A stretch of DNA of 64,000 bases from NCBI RefSeq assembly GCF_030272615.1, contig NC_081410.1, forward strand, positions 568,249,152-568,313,151, written 5' to 3'. The notes below the pieces were generated by a model. The model had not been told where the DNA came from and ran no database searches. It worked only from the letters and a program-made list of their open reading frames with translations. The position numbers and the translations under genes were made by a program. Positions 49,201 to 55,614 of this stretch are shown piece after piece (position 1 is the first letter of the stretch; each line of letters opens with the position of its first letter). Source of the DNA: Cryptomeria japonica. Its lineage: Eukaryota > Streptophyta > Pinopsida > Cupressales > Cupressaceae.

Positions 49201-50116
49201 ATTTCCAAATAGGAAAAGAGAACTTTACAGCAAGTCTGCCATTAAACAACTATTCATCTTGAATGTCAGAGAGTAATAAACAAAGATATTAGCTGCCCTT
49301 CAAAAACAATTAAAAATTGCAAATTAGTTGTGAAGTGTAGGTTATCACTTCTACATGATTTGTGGCTATCTCCTAGACTTGGTTGCAAGACAACATCTAC
49401 ATTACAGGAGCTTTCAAGATGTAAACTAATTAAAAATTGTAAATAAAATTTCATGATAAGTACAGATATAGAATTTAAACAAAATAGCAAATGTAAAATA
49501 GAACTAGATAGGTTGATGTTTTGATTAATCAACTATTGATTTTAACATAGAATTTAAACAAAATAGCAAATGTAAAATAGAACTAGATAGGTTGATGTTT
49601 TGATTAATCAACAATTGATTTTGACATACCTAAAGCTTGCATTACTTGCATTCAACGGGTGTTCAACATATAATTGGTAAACTTATATTTAAAAGAGAGA
49701 ACAAGAAACTTGTCATTGGAGTGAACTAAATATTATTTGATTGCAAACAAAACCCTCTTTACATTAGAATAAGTTTAAAATAGGACTGTTTCTATAAGAC
49801 AGATTAGTGTATGCACATGAAAAGTAATCCTTGCTTATGCAAATAGGGCAAATATTACGTACAATTTCAGTCTCATGCCCAAGTCTTGAAGAAAGGTGCA
49901 GTATGACTTCCGAAAATATGTTTCTCTTTTCAAATCAATTCCATCATTTCTTGATGGAGAATTTTTCTCAATTTCTTCTCTGCCAAAATACCAGTTACTG
50001 CTAGAATGATCTGGCTCCTCCAATTTTCCATGTGCCTCATCCAATTTTCCATGTGCTGAAGAAGACGCTCCACTTGAGACAATTCCAAGATTAGTTGGAT
50101 CCAAAAGCCCTGCCAT
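14885..50116 (-). CDS. CYCT1: Cyclin T (P-TEFb cyclin), six coding exons over 35 kb, complete
   Basis: Cyclin T binds a CDK9/CDKC kinase to form P-TEFb, which phosphorylates the RNA polymerase II tail and drives elongation in the nucleus. Exons (- strand): 50116-49863, 28006-27925, 17351-17217, 17015-16840, 16725-16574 and 16236-14885. Introns are 21856, 10573, 201, 114 and 337 bp, all GT-AG with agreeing phases; the joined frame gives 716 residues. Features are [15 protein letters not shown] (42-56), [15 protein letters not shown] (71-85), [24 protein letters not shown] (124-131), [39 protein letters not shown] and [11 protein letters not shown], as in plant CYCT1. The C-terminal tail is long, with a conserved block near 478-550 and a His/Gln stretch at 668-685. 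Arabidopsis CYCT1;4 and CYCT1;5 are somewhat shorter as I recall them. Cyclin L or K is less likely. Confidence 0.93.
16574..16725 (-). CDS. CYCT1: Cyclin T exon 5 (second cyclin fold)
   Basis: Acceptor gtgcag precedes 16725 and the donor follows 16574. The frame reads [18 protein letters not shown], then [16 protein letters not shown] and [13 protein letters not shown], the conserved second half of the cyclin T core. Phase 2 in and phase 1 out match exons 4 and 6. Confidence 0.93.
16840..17015 (-). CDS. CYCT1: Cyclin T exon 4
   Basis: It begins after a gtgcag acceptor with [17 protein letters not shown] and ends at NFVNDG before a GTATGT donor. The block [20 protein letters not shown] links the two cyclin folds in plant cyclin T. 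Confidence 0.94.
17217..17351 (-). CDS. CYCT1: Cyclin T exon 3 (KVEETPRP exon)
   Basis: This exon holds 45 whole codons, [19 protein letters not shown] through [11 protein letters not shown], between a ctgcag acceptor and a GTGGGT donor. It carries the most diagnostic motif of the plant cyclin T/K/L cyclin box. Confidence 0.95.
17841..18128. repeat. 144-bp tandem duplication in cyclin T intron 2
   Basis: Copies 17841-17984 and 17985-18128 differ at only two positions seen (tatcAcatc/tatcGcatc and tactGgctg/tactGactg region), so the duplication is recent relative to its surroundings. Confidence 0.95.
18129..19848. other. Intron 2 segment, no gene recognised
   Basis: A reading frame at 18694-19158 (154 codons) has more GC-rich sequence at its start (about 18720-18900) followed by a homopolymer-rich part. 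It matches no family I recognise, and TE-derived sequence is the likeliest explanation. Confidence 0.4.
19857..20599. mobile_element. Non-autonomous hAT-like element (743 bp)
   Basis: The ends form imperfect inverted repeats: gtagtgttgcaggtag on the left and the complement of ctcctggcaacactc on the right. Similarity extends inward through ggtacca-containing sequence for about 40 bp. Flanking 8-bp copies AGAAAAAT (19849-19856) and AGAAAAAG (20600-20607) fit a hAT target duplication. The interior is AT-rich and non-coding. Confidence 0.7.
20608..21361. other. Intron 2 segment, no gene seen
   Basis: AT-rich sequence between the hAT-like element and the next duplication. The frames present (such as 20668-20946 on -) show no recognisable domain. 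Confidence 0.5.
21362..21790. repeat. Diverged tandem duplication of about 230 bp
   Basis: About 21362-21592 and 21593-21790 share aactatcaataatttatca, aagaagccaaacactaca and ggctgatacca in the same order. The copies have diverged by substitutions and small indels. Confidence 0.85.
22270..22335. mobile_element. Possible hAT-like terminus relic
   Basis: The sequence gtaccagg...agtgtcctgcaacacta resembles the inverted terminus of the 743-bp element at 19857-20599. The partner end was not found, so this is probably a fragment of the same family. Confidence 0.35.
22336..22939. other. Intron 2 segment, no gene seen
   Basis: AT-rich with a short catacatacatatatata tract near 22703-22720. No coding signal. 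Confidence 0.5.
22940..23965. repeat. Three tandem copies of a 325-355-bp repeat
   Basis: Copies start near 22941, 23265 and 23620 with ggtatggatatcc, followed by gaggcccagatttaatatag, tgatcattatatgaataaa, taatgtttaacag and cctgaagcaatttggaaa. Two copies carry (TA)n runs (near 23348 and 23693). Copies differ by substitutions and indels. The unit is non-coding. Confidence 0.9.
23990..24250 (-). pseudogene. Ty3/gypsy pol fragment (RT-RNase H junction)
   Basis: On the - strand the frame reads [22 protein letters not shown], then a [19 protein letters not shown]-like block. This resembles the W-x-x-E-C-Q-x-A-F-E-x-L-K...TDAS...GAVL-Q segment of gypsy polymerases. The D of the TDAS-like position is not preserved. 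A small isolated relic. Confidence 0.6.
24299..24475. repeat. About 100-bp duplicated segment
   Basis: Two copies of a segment including taggtcatttctcaaa, aactgtgacccaaaaa and ataataatagaagttcaca lie near 24301-24380 and 24401-24470. Confidence 0.75.
24476..26950. other. Intron 2 segment, no gene recognised
   Basis: About 2.5 kb of AT-rich DNA with short unrecognised frames. Probably old, unreadable TE sequence. Confidence 0.4.
26953..27505. repeat. Diverged direct duplication of about 250 bp, period about 296
   Basis: Copies near 26953-27200 and 27247-27505 share atctgaatcaggtt, ttgccttcaagcatttcat and attgcaagaaatta in order. Confidence 0.85.
27925..28006 (-). CDS. CYCT1: Cyclin T exon 2 (82 nt, isolated)
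   Basis: The exon reads [18 protein letters not shown] then QSHSRNDRY, between acceptor ggtgcag (28007-28013) and donor GTGAGT. Its first base completes the Leu codon left by exon 1 (TT+G), and its last codon ends in phase with exon 3. It is too short to stand out as an ORF, but peptide match, splice sites and phase agree. The usual plant ending is NDRR; here it is NDRY. It lies 10.6 kb from exon 3 and 21.9 kb from exon 1. Confidence 0.95.
28150..29494 (+). mobile_element. LINE-B: 5'-truncated LINE (RNase H and 3' UTR)
   Basis: The element is flanked by 19-bp repeats differing at one base, aataatgtataacttatgc (28131-28149) and aataatgtataacatatgc (29495-29513). It opens inside an RNase H-like frame: [19 protein letters not shown], then [20 protein letters not shown]. 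After a frame change it continues as [18 protein letters not shown] to a stop near 28576. The last part is non-coding and ends in gatcaaaaaataa, a weak A-rich tail. Long target repeats, 5' truncation and a 3' A-rich end fit a LINE. The left edge is 143 bp from cyclin T exon 2. Confidence 0.8.
29886..30095. repeat. Tandem duplication (about 105 bp) inside the gypsy RT region
   Basis: Two copies begin gtcctttggtcaaacct (29876 and 29984) and share ctcattcacgaccacagagta and aggtatagatccttcaaaag in order. Each encodes the same RT C-terminal segment. Confidence 0.9.
30358..30555 (-). mobile_element. SINE-like insertion with Pol III B-box, 5'-truncated
   Basis: On the - strand a B-box GGTTCGACTCC (30535-30545) lies close to the 5' edge. 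The body is GC-rich, and the element ends in an A-run (poly-T at about 30359-30366 on +). Flanking 20-bp repeats gggaagaaatctcatagctt (30338-30357) and gggaagaaatcgcttagctt (30556-30575) match at 18 of 20 positions. The usual A-box region is missing, so it looks like a 198-bp truncated tRNA-derived SINE. It splits the gypsy RNase H. Confidence 0.75.
30727..30962. repeat. Tandem duplication (about 118 bp) inside gypsy RNase H/connection
   Basis: Both copies contain tttcaagtgggcatctta, cattttcatttggtaata and ccatacataagcatcct. Each encodes the same FKWASY-QHFHLVI-INKV segment, so the pol carries this module twice. Confidence 0.9.
32016..32031. promoter_or_regulatory. 16-bp perfect palindrome upstream of an LTR TATA box
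   Basis: GCCTCTTTAAAGAGGC is fully self-complementary. It lies about 10 bp before tatataaagg (32041-32050), in a context of further gacgcctctcttggaggagtcgcctc arms. It may be a regulatory site of the LTR promoter. Confidence 0.6.
32456..32546. repeat. 45-bp tandem duplication in the LTR-like insertion
   Basis: Two adjacent copies of ggagtcaccttctaggcaca...ataagaccggaga, apparently identical. Confidence 0.9.
32708..37313. mobile_element. 4.6-kb LTR-like unit (probable giant solo LTR)
   Basis: The unit starts TGTTGACGTG and ends CGTCACAACA, giving TG...CA ends in a short imperfect inverted repeat. Exact 5-bp copies GATAC lie on both sides (32703-32707 and 37314-37318). No internal direct LTR pair, primer binding site or protein domain was seen, so it is best read as a solo LTR of 4606 bp. 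Candidate TATA motifs lie near 33548 and 34650. It contains the hairpin array 34991-36870. Confidence 0.75.
34991..36870. repeat. Array of twelve 35-bp hairpins, mostly 165-177 bp apart
   Basis: Each hairpin has a left arm like ATCGCYCTGGTCCCT, a loop of about 5 nt and a right arm AGGGACAGGAGCGAT, near self-complementary (about 12-13 of 15 plus a wobble pair). Starts are 34991, 35158, 35323, 35499, 35675, 35841, 36018, 36184, 36218, 36254, 36671 and 36836. Intervals are 167, 165, 176, 176, 166, 177, 166, 34, 36, 417 and 165. The DNA between hairpins is only weakly similar, so the hairpin is the conserved part. The right arm is the most constant. Confidence 0.95.
37580..37775 (+). pseudogene. 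Ty3/gypsy pol, second part (integrase C-terminal region)
   Basis: Read through stops, the frame [39 protein letters not shown], then [18 protein letters not shown], matches the integrase tail of gypsy elements (pattern ...DILKKSNAKYKxxHDQHR...VGDxVWLxLxKERL). It continues the pol broken at 31776. Confidence 0.7.
37776..38780 (+). mobile_element. LTR-like region, possibly the gypsy 3' LTR
   Basis: A TATA-like tttaaaaggcg lies near 38264. Downstream, gctgggtttttcaccctcat then gtggagggttttcccagg (about 38606-38644) resembles the R/U5 signature of plant LTRs. The frame 37967-38302 (111 codons) has no recognised domain and probably lies in U3. LTR edges were not resolved. Confidence 0.4.
38828..39240 (+). 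other. Two diverged copies of a coding-like segment, unknown
   Basis: Segments at about 38828-38980 and 39082-39230 share tgagcaag-tcaagtt, atcattcctg/c and gatact-t-cttaat in order. In the first, the frame reads [20 protein letters not shown] then [15 protein letters not shown]. In the second, a related frame reads [20 protein letters not shown] then [15 protein letters not shown]. The internal repeat suggests decayed coding DNA, but I do not recognise the family, and the true strand is uncertain. Confidence 0.4.
39241..41985. other. Intron 1 segment, no gene recognised
   Basis: Reading frames at 39992-40330 (-) and 40927-41235 (-) show no family I recognise. The second has a hydrophobic segment near its end. 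There are no inverted termini or LTR signs. Confidence 0.4.
41990..42250 (+). pseudogene. RNase H-like retroelement fragment
   Basis: The frame reads [20 protein letters not shown] then [20 protein letters not shown], resembling the TNNEAEYEALIAGLxxAxxxGxxxLxVxxDS block of RNase H domains in plant retroelements. No flanking target repeats were identified. Confidence 0.5.
43030..45372 (+). pseudogene. hAT transposase (DUF659 type), broken
   Basis: Blocks in order are a BED-type zinc finger ([20 protein letters not shown], then the H of GHLC); the DUF659 region [38 protein letters not shown] and [41 protein letters not shown] and [16 protein letters not shown]; a possible intron (about 44157-44310); [19 protein letters not shown]; and a C-terminal dimerisation-like region, then [16 protein letters not shown]. 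In-frame stops (such as after IIRSP and in VV-stop-VVTDN), frameshifts and a 52-bp duplication at 44472-44575 disable it. Confidence 0.85.
44472..44575. repeat. 52-bp tandem duplication inside the hAT transposase
   Basis: Copies from 44472 and 44524 both read ggtgggaaaatgtggagtat...cccattatgggttt. 52 is not a multiple of 3, so the duplication also shifts frame. Confidence 0.95.
45825..47573. other. Intron 1 segment, no gene recognised
   Basis: Frames at 46371-46607 (-) and 47082-47294 (+) have no recognised domain. Near 46750-46890 a gene-like stretch ([16 protein letters not shown] on +) may be decayed coding DNA of unknown origin. Confidence 0.4.
47592..47915 (-). mobile_element. LINE-C: short 5'-truncated LINE tail
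   Basis: Flanking 18-bp repeats cctaaaaagtaggagctt (47574-47591) and cctaaaaaatagaatctt (47916-47933) match at 15 positions. The left edge has poly-T followed by agataagataag, which on - reads as the cttatcttatctaaaaaat tail typical of plant LINE 3' ends. Confidence 0.65.
47934..49467. other. Intron 1 segment near exon 1, no gene seen
   Basis: AT-rich DNA without a recognised frame, terminal repeat or RNA gene. Confidence 0.5.
49468..49625. repeat. 79-bp tandem duplication in cyclin T intron 1
   Basis: Copies from 49468 and 49547 read atagaatttaaacaaaatag...ttgattaatcaac and differ at about one or two positions, so the event is recent. It lies about 240 bp from exon 1. Confidence 0.95.
49863..50116 (-). 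CDS. CYCT1: Cyclin T exon 1 (start codon exon)
   Basis: It encodes [13 protein letters not shown] through [40 protein letters not shown] and LGMRLKL match the N-terminus of plant cyclin T. The exon ends AAATT before a GTACGT donor, and the split Leu is completed by exon 2. MAGLL was chosen over an in-frame upstream Met because plant cyclin T proteins begin this way and a 3' splice site lies between the two. A 7-residue tandem repeat [14 protein letters not shown] (21-34) is a small local expansion. Confidence 0.94.
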
Positions 50117-50160
50117 TTTCTTTTTATATCTTCTTCCTGAATTCACAATTAGCAATCTTT
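50117..50160 (-). promoter_or_regulatory. Probable 3' splice site of a 5'-UTR intron in cyclin T
   Basis: On -, the branch-point-like tgctaat is followed by tgtgaattcag and then 20 nt (50136-50117) to the ATG. The AG is at 50138-50137. This suggests a non-coding first exon further upstream (above 50160). Confidence 0.5.
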
Positions 50161-50565
50161 CTTATCAAGAATTCGCTTGATCTTAGATGTCTCTGTCGTC
50201 CCTAAAAATATCTTAGAGTGCTATATGTGATAGCTCTTGGTAATTTGTTCCTGCAACACAAACTGTTGAAAATATTAGAGATGAAACACATATATCACCA
50301 ACAATCAACACCTGCAACACCAAAATCAATCAAGATCAAACTTGCAAAGTCACATGAGTGGAAGTGTGGGGTATACGCATATAATTTTAGAAACTCATAT
50401 GTTCATGGCCAATCTGTGTAAGCATTTACATGCTTGAACACACAGACATACCCATAAACACATGCAAACCCTTTTGAAAATGTAAGTGTGCATGGTAGGC
50501 CTGTAAGAATGCACTGACAAACAAACGTGCACATAAACAGGTGCACACAAGTTTGTGTATACACG

Positions 50566-50819
50566 TGTTGGAAACAATAGAGGAGCGAACCAATTTGAAT
50601 AATGAACAAGGATGTTACATATTTAAACTTTACTCAAAGATGTGACCAATATGGCTGCAGAAAACCATCTACTACCAAAGTTTGACAGCAACAAACTATG
50701 CTACATGAACAATCTAGCAATATAGGTAACAACACTATTACAAAATAATAACATAGCTTAACAACTTATCTCTCTCTTATGTAGTTTATTCTATGTTGTT
50801 GTAATCAATTAATCTAACA
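50566..50819 (-). mobile_element. Copia-A 3' LTR
   Basis: TG...CA ends. On - it is preceded by a polypurine tract (ttaagggagaa) and starts TGTTAGATTAATTG. It is a diverged direct repeat of 58723-58957 (shared blocks ccaatttgaataat, acatatttaaact and accatc-actaccaaagttt). Confidence 0.85.
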
Positions 50820-51532
50820 TTCTCCCTTAACACATCATAGTCATAAGCCTGCAAGTGAGAATTTCACAATAACTCAAACTTCACATGCAACTGATTTGGT
50901 GAATATATTTACATGTTGATCTTGAATGGAACAAAATTAGAGCTAAATATCATGTTACTGAACATGTTCACACATGAAGTGGAAGTGAGCCTTAATGTGT
51001 CTCATGTAATCATGGTACATTAGATTACAAACAACTTTTATAACACCCTGATTGTTGCAGTATGGGACCACTGATTGTGTATGTGGTACCCCCATTCTTA
51101 CTAGTAGAAGACATAATCATAACATTTCATAGATATCTTCACCAGTTGCACAATATTCTGCCTAAATGGAAGATCAACCAATCGTGTTTTGTTTCTTACT
51201 TCCCAAAAACTCAGACTAGATTGAAGAAACAAATTATGATATGGATTTCCTACTATCAAGGGACCCGGTATAGTCTGCATTCATGTAGTTGGACAAGAAG
51301 AATTGATCAGTCTTCTTGTACTCTAGGCAATGCTCCATTATCACAGACACACCCTAATACTGATTTCAGTGTCATAACTTACGTTCCTACACAACCTATG
51401 AAAGATAACTGACAATAAAGATGACATCTAGACTAGTGGGAGTCAAATAACTAAGAATCCCAATCAATTGATAATAAAAGAGTGGTACGCACTTGAGGAG
51501 ATGAATCAAATTGAAATAGTTTTATTTAAAAT

Positions 51533-51770
51533 TGAGAGATTGAAATTGTAAATACAAAATATAGTGAAACTAAACCATATTGAAAACTACACATGATTGC
51601 ACAGTAATGAAAATATTAAAAATTTCTACTATCCATTGAGAATTTTCTCATTACTTTTTACATTTCGGTACACTGGCTTTTAAAGCCTTTGATTTTCCCA
51701 CACAACCACTTAACTTCCCTATCTGACTTAACTACTACTTACATGAAATACATAACAAAACATTATTAAT
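51533..51770 (-). mobile_element. Copia-B LTR-like copy 1
   Basis: Diverged direct repeat of 55366-55614 (shared caaaatatag, tattgaaaa, gattgcacagtaatg and ttttctcatta). An additional tandem-like copy next to copy 2. Confidence 0.6.
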
Positions 51771-51839
51771 GATAAGAGAGCGGTACTCACTTTCGGAGAT
51801 GGATAAAATCAAAACAGTTGTAAAATTGTCTCCTGCTAA

Positions 51840-53124
51840 AATTTAAAAATTTAATTTGCAAACACAAAATATAGCAGAACTAAACATATTGAAAACTACA
51901 ACATGATTGCACAGTAATGGAAATGTTAAAAACTATATTATGCATTCAGGATTTTCTCATTAACTTTAAAATTTTAATACATTGACATTATAAAGCTTTT
52001 GATTTTTTGACACAATTGCTTAACTTCCTTAACTAACTCAACGACTTTGTGACGTCCCCACGTTGAAATATAATTTAATAATAAATAATGATAATAAAAA
52101 TTAAAATACAAAAGAATAAACAAAAAAATTAAATTAAATTAAATATCAATACACTTATTTGGTACTGAATAATCATCCATTAATTTCTATAACAATCTAT
52201 TATGAAGAACCATTTACCTTTATAATAAATTATTAAATACCATTTATCTTTATAATAATGTTATTATATAAAATATTGATTTGCAGTCAATATTAATTAC
52301 TATTAAATAACTATTAATAAACACCTAGTGGCAGACATACATGTATAAAAGAAACAAGGCACCATAGAATGTAGTCTTCAATACACAGGAAGATTGCGAA
52401 TTATCTTACACCCATTCAAACACTTCCCGTGCCCACCATTTGTAGTGAAATTGCGATGATTGCAGATGGGGGTATATTGCAGAACTCTTGTACTCGATAC
52501 TTGTATTATCGTGGATAATGAAGATGGAGAGTATGAAAGTAATCTTGTTAAGACAGTAGTTAAAGCGATTAAGATAATAAACAAATATTCATGAAGAGAT
52601 TCGTCTAAGGGAAAGGTATGCCCATTCCTTGGAAGAGACACAACTATTCAGTCCATAAGGTATTTAGAAGGATGAATGTTCATTGCAGGAGGGGTATCAT
52701 TGGAGAATAGTTACATATTGCTGTTAGAAATACATAGACGCGGGTATAAGAAACTGATATATCAGAGAGAGTAAACCATTGCCAAAAAGCCATATATATG
52801 AATAAATCAATTGGAAGGCATATCATACATCAGACCAGCCTCATTCCTTTATCACAATAAGTAATTAAGTAATCTCATTTATAGTATATCTCATAATTAT
52901 CTATCAGACCCTGCTATCAGTTCTACATCAATTCTGACATATTTGGGTAAGAAATAACAATTGATAATCTGTGTAATACCCTTCACTTGGTTTAAATCTC
53001 AATCATTTGATAGAGAAAGAATAGGAATCAAGATAATCGTCCCCACTTACCAAGATAGTCCATAAGGGGACATTACAGACTTATGGGAAATACATAACTT
53101 ATTATTATTATTCTCTAACATACC
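51840..53124 (-). mobile_element. Copia-B LTR-like copy 2, split by a solo LTR
   Basis: Similarity to 55366-55614 runs from about 51843 to 52047 and resumes at 53083 to about 53120, ending ttattattctctaaca. The gap is exactly the solo LTR 52048-53077 plus its target duplication. Confidence 0.8.
52048..53077. mobile_element. Solo LTR (1030 bp) with GACTT target duplication
   Basis: It starts TGTGACGTCCCC and ends GGGGACATTACA, an imperfect terminal inverted repeat. Exact GACTT copies lie at 52043-52047 and 53078-53082. No domains inside. Removing it restores continuity of the surrounding copia-B LTR. Confidence 0.9.
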
Positions 53125-55340
53125 AAAATATCTATTCTAACATTTATTTATTATTACTAACCAATGACGTAATATTCCAGCATTCCCTCCTTACATCAAT
53201 GGACAAAACACTGCATGGACTGAACACAACAGCCCATTTGGAAATCTAATGAAGCATCTCCACCAAATCTCCCACTCACCCAGCACACACCAAACTGATT
53301 GCATCAGCAGATATCCTGACTATCAAACTCTACAAATCCTCTATGCCCCATGAGAGAATAAAACCCAACCTCCATGCACAATTAGAAAGCAACCCTCTAA
53401 AAGTCCACCCTGTTCTGAGCACATAAAAATACCTCCTCCAACGCATGCACAATATGAGAACAATTCTCCTCCAAGAGTCCACTCTCCTCTGCGTATCAAT
53501 ATGCCTCCTCCAGTGCTATGGGAACCTAATCCCTTCTCCAGTGTACGGCAGGAATGAAACCAGTGTAGATACATTAATCACACATATTTCAATGATTACA
53601 CTATCCACAAAGGAAAAACAAATACAGATAAGCTAACCACACCTATTTCACAGATTGCACCACAAATACTACCAAGCCCCCCTTTGCTCAAAGAAGAGGC
53701 ACAAATATGGTGGTGGTTCTCAAACAATCTATTATCTTGTACAACAAGCTAGCTTGAGATAGGGAAAATCCCCAACCTGCGGTACCTCTAGCCTCCTTTA
53801 TGACCTGCATAATCCTTGATATAGATATTCCTCGTCATTGTTATGGTGGGGGTAGTCTCCACTATGTAATACAAAACCACAGTCTTCTATCTTGCTTTCA
53901 ATGGCAACCAGAGCTTTATTTTTCTTCAATTAGCCATTAATGAGGTCCTTGGCACAGTGGATGTGATTCATCTGAACATGTCCATTTTTCTAAAACTAGA
54001 AGCATTAAAAACTTTGTTCTTCCATGTTGAAATGTTCTTCTTGAGAAGCAAAGTAGTTTCTTTACTAATCAGATGATTTTGCTTGACTCTAGTTTCTTGA
54101 TCTGTTGAGGATTGATTTTTCTTAAGAGACAAATAATATACTGAGACCATGCCATAATTGTTTTGAGGTCTTTGTAAGATGAACATGAGGCAAGTATGCA
54201 TATGATAATCCACGGCCAAGGAGCATTGTTGCTTTACAATCTTTAAATGTCCATTTTGTGGCTTCATCTATGTCCTATGGCTTTTTTGTGTTTCTAGCTA
54301 TGATATCCCATAAATCCTTTTCAACTAGAACTAACTGCACCTTAATTTGCCAGATACAAAAATCATGCACCTGAAACTCGGAAATGGAATATGATTTCTC
54401 CATTTACAAAATTCATGCACCTTTTACAATAGTATATTTCTGAATATATAACAAACACCCATCATATCCTTATTTCTACATTTACAAAACAAACATCTCA
54501 TATTTTTTTTACAAAACAAACACACAATCAAAAGATTTGAACATTCAACCTCCCATCCATTAAATGTAGTCCCATTCTCCAACAACTCCCTACACCAGCT
54601 CTTATATTATTTTCTCCAATAATAATTTTAAAGACATCGACTCTAATTAACTTAATATAAATCAAAAAAAAAGAAATCAAATTCAAATGCCGTTTACATG
54701 CACCTTATTCTCACATGAATATGTTCTTACATATAAAATTAAAACACCTTTTATTTTACATACCTTTCTTATTTGCTATATCACTTTTCCTCCATAACAG
54801 AGTTTCAGGACTCTCTTTTTTCAAATTCTTTCTATATAACCAGTCTCTCCACTTCACTTTTTAAAGGTTTAGTAAAAAACAAATTTACCAATTCCCTATG
54901 CATTTTCCATTGTCAAAAGAGCAGCCAATAATATTATATCACATAGTATAAAGAAGATTCTACTCTTCCCAAATGAAATTCAGAATTTATTTACCAAACT
55001 TTCAGCAAAATTTTGCTGCACTCGATACCTATTCATATTTATTTTCCTGCTTCAACTCATGGCTACACAATACAAGGGCACAATCTAATAATCACATGGA
55101 GATACAGTAAATACATAAGGCCACCAATAAACATACATTCCATCATCCTTGATAGCTTTGTATCACATAATGCCGCCAATAAACATGCATTCCATCAGCA
55201 CTGATAGCCTTGTACTGAACTGGCTTAATAATCTCTCAGAAAATGATTTAATCAGCAAGAAATAACGATAGCAAGCAGCAACTATTCCTTAGATGTATAC
55301 CCTGCTTGCTTTTTCATCCATCTCACAGGCCAGCCAAAGT
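53125..55340 (-). other. Copia-B internal-like region, no domain recognised
   Basis: This region lies between the copia-B LTR copies. Frames such as 53968-54267 (-) show no recognisable gag or pol motif, so copia-B may be non-autonomous. The stretch 54300-55000 is AT-rich. Confidence 0.4.
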
Positions 55341-55614
55341 TTAAGCTCTAATACCATATTAAAATTGAGTGATTGGAAATGAAGACACAAAATATAGCAA
55401 AACTGAACAATATTGAAAAGTGCACAATTGCACAGTAATGGAAACATCAAAAAAGACTAAATTACATATTTGGGATTTTTCTCATTATTTTTTTACATTT
55501 CCATATATTACATTTATAAAAAATTTGATATTTCCCATACGATTGCTTAACTTCGCTACTCAACTCAACAACTACTTATAGAAAATATATAACAAAATAT
55601 TATTATTCTCTAAC
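55341..55614 (-). mobile_element. Copia-B 5' LTR with primer binding site
   Basis: The LTR 55366-55614 has TG...CA ends. Just left of it, aagctctaatacca is the complement of the TGGTATYAGAGCTT primer binding site (initiator-Met tRNA type) used by copia elements, giving the orientation as -. Confidence 0.75.

Larger units (their letters stand above)
28007..49862 (-). other. Cyclin T intron 1 (21856 bp)
   Basis: The donor GTACGT follows 49863, and the acceptor ggtgcag ends at 28007. The intron contains LINE, gypsy, SINE, LTR and hAT insertions, listed separately. No intact nested gene was recognised. Confidence 0.9.

Noticed and set aside
51062-51412. 116-codon + frame
   Set aside because: It is antisense to the copia RNase H segment read on the - strand.
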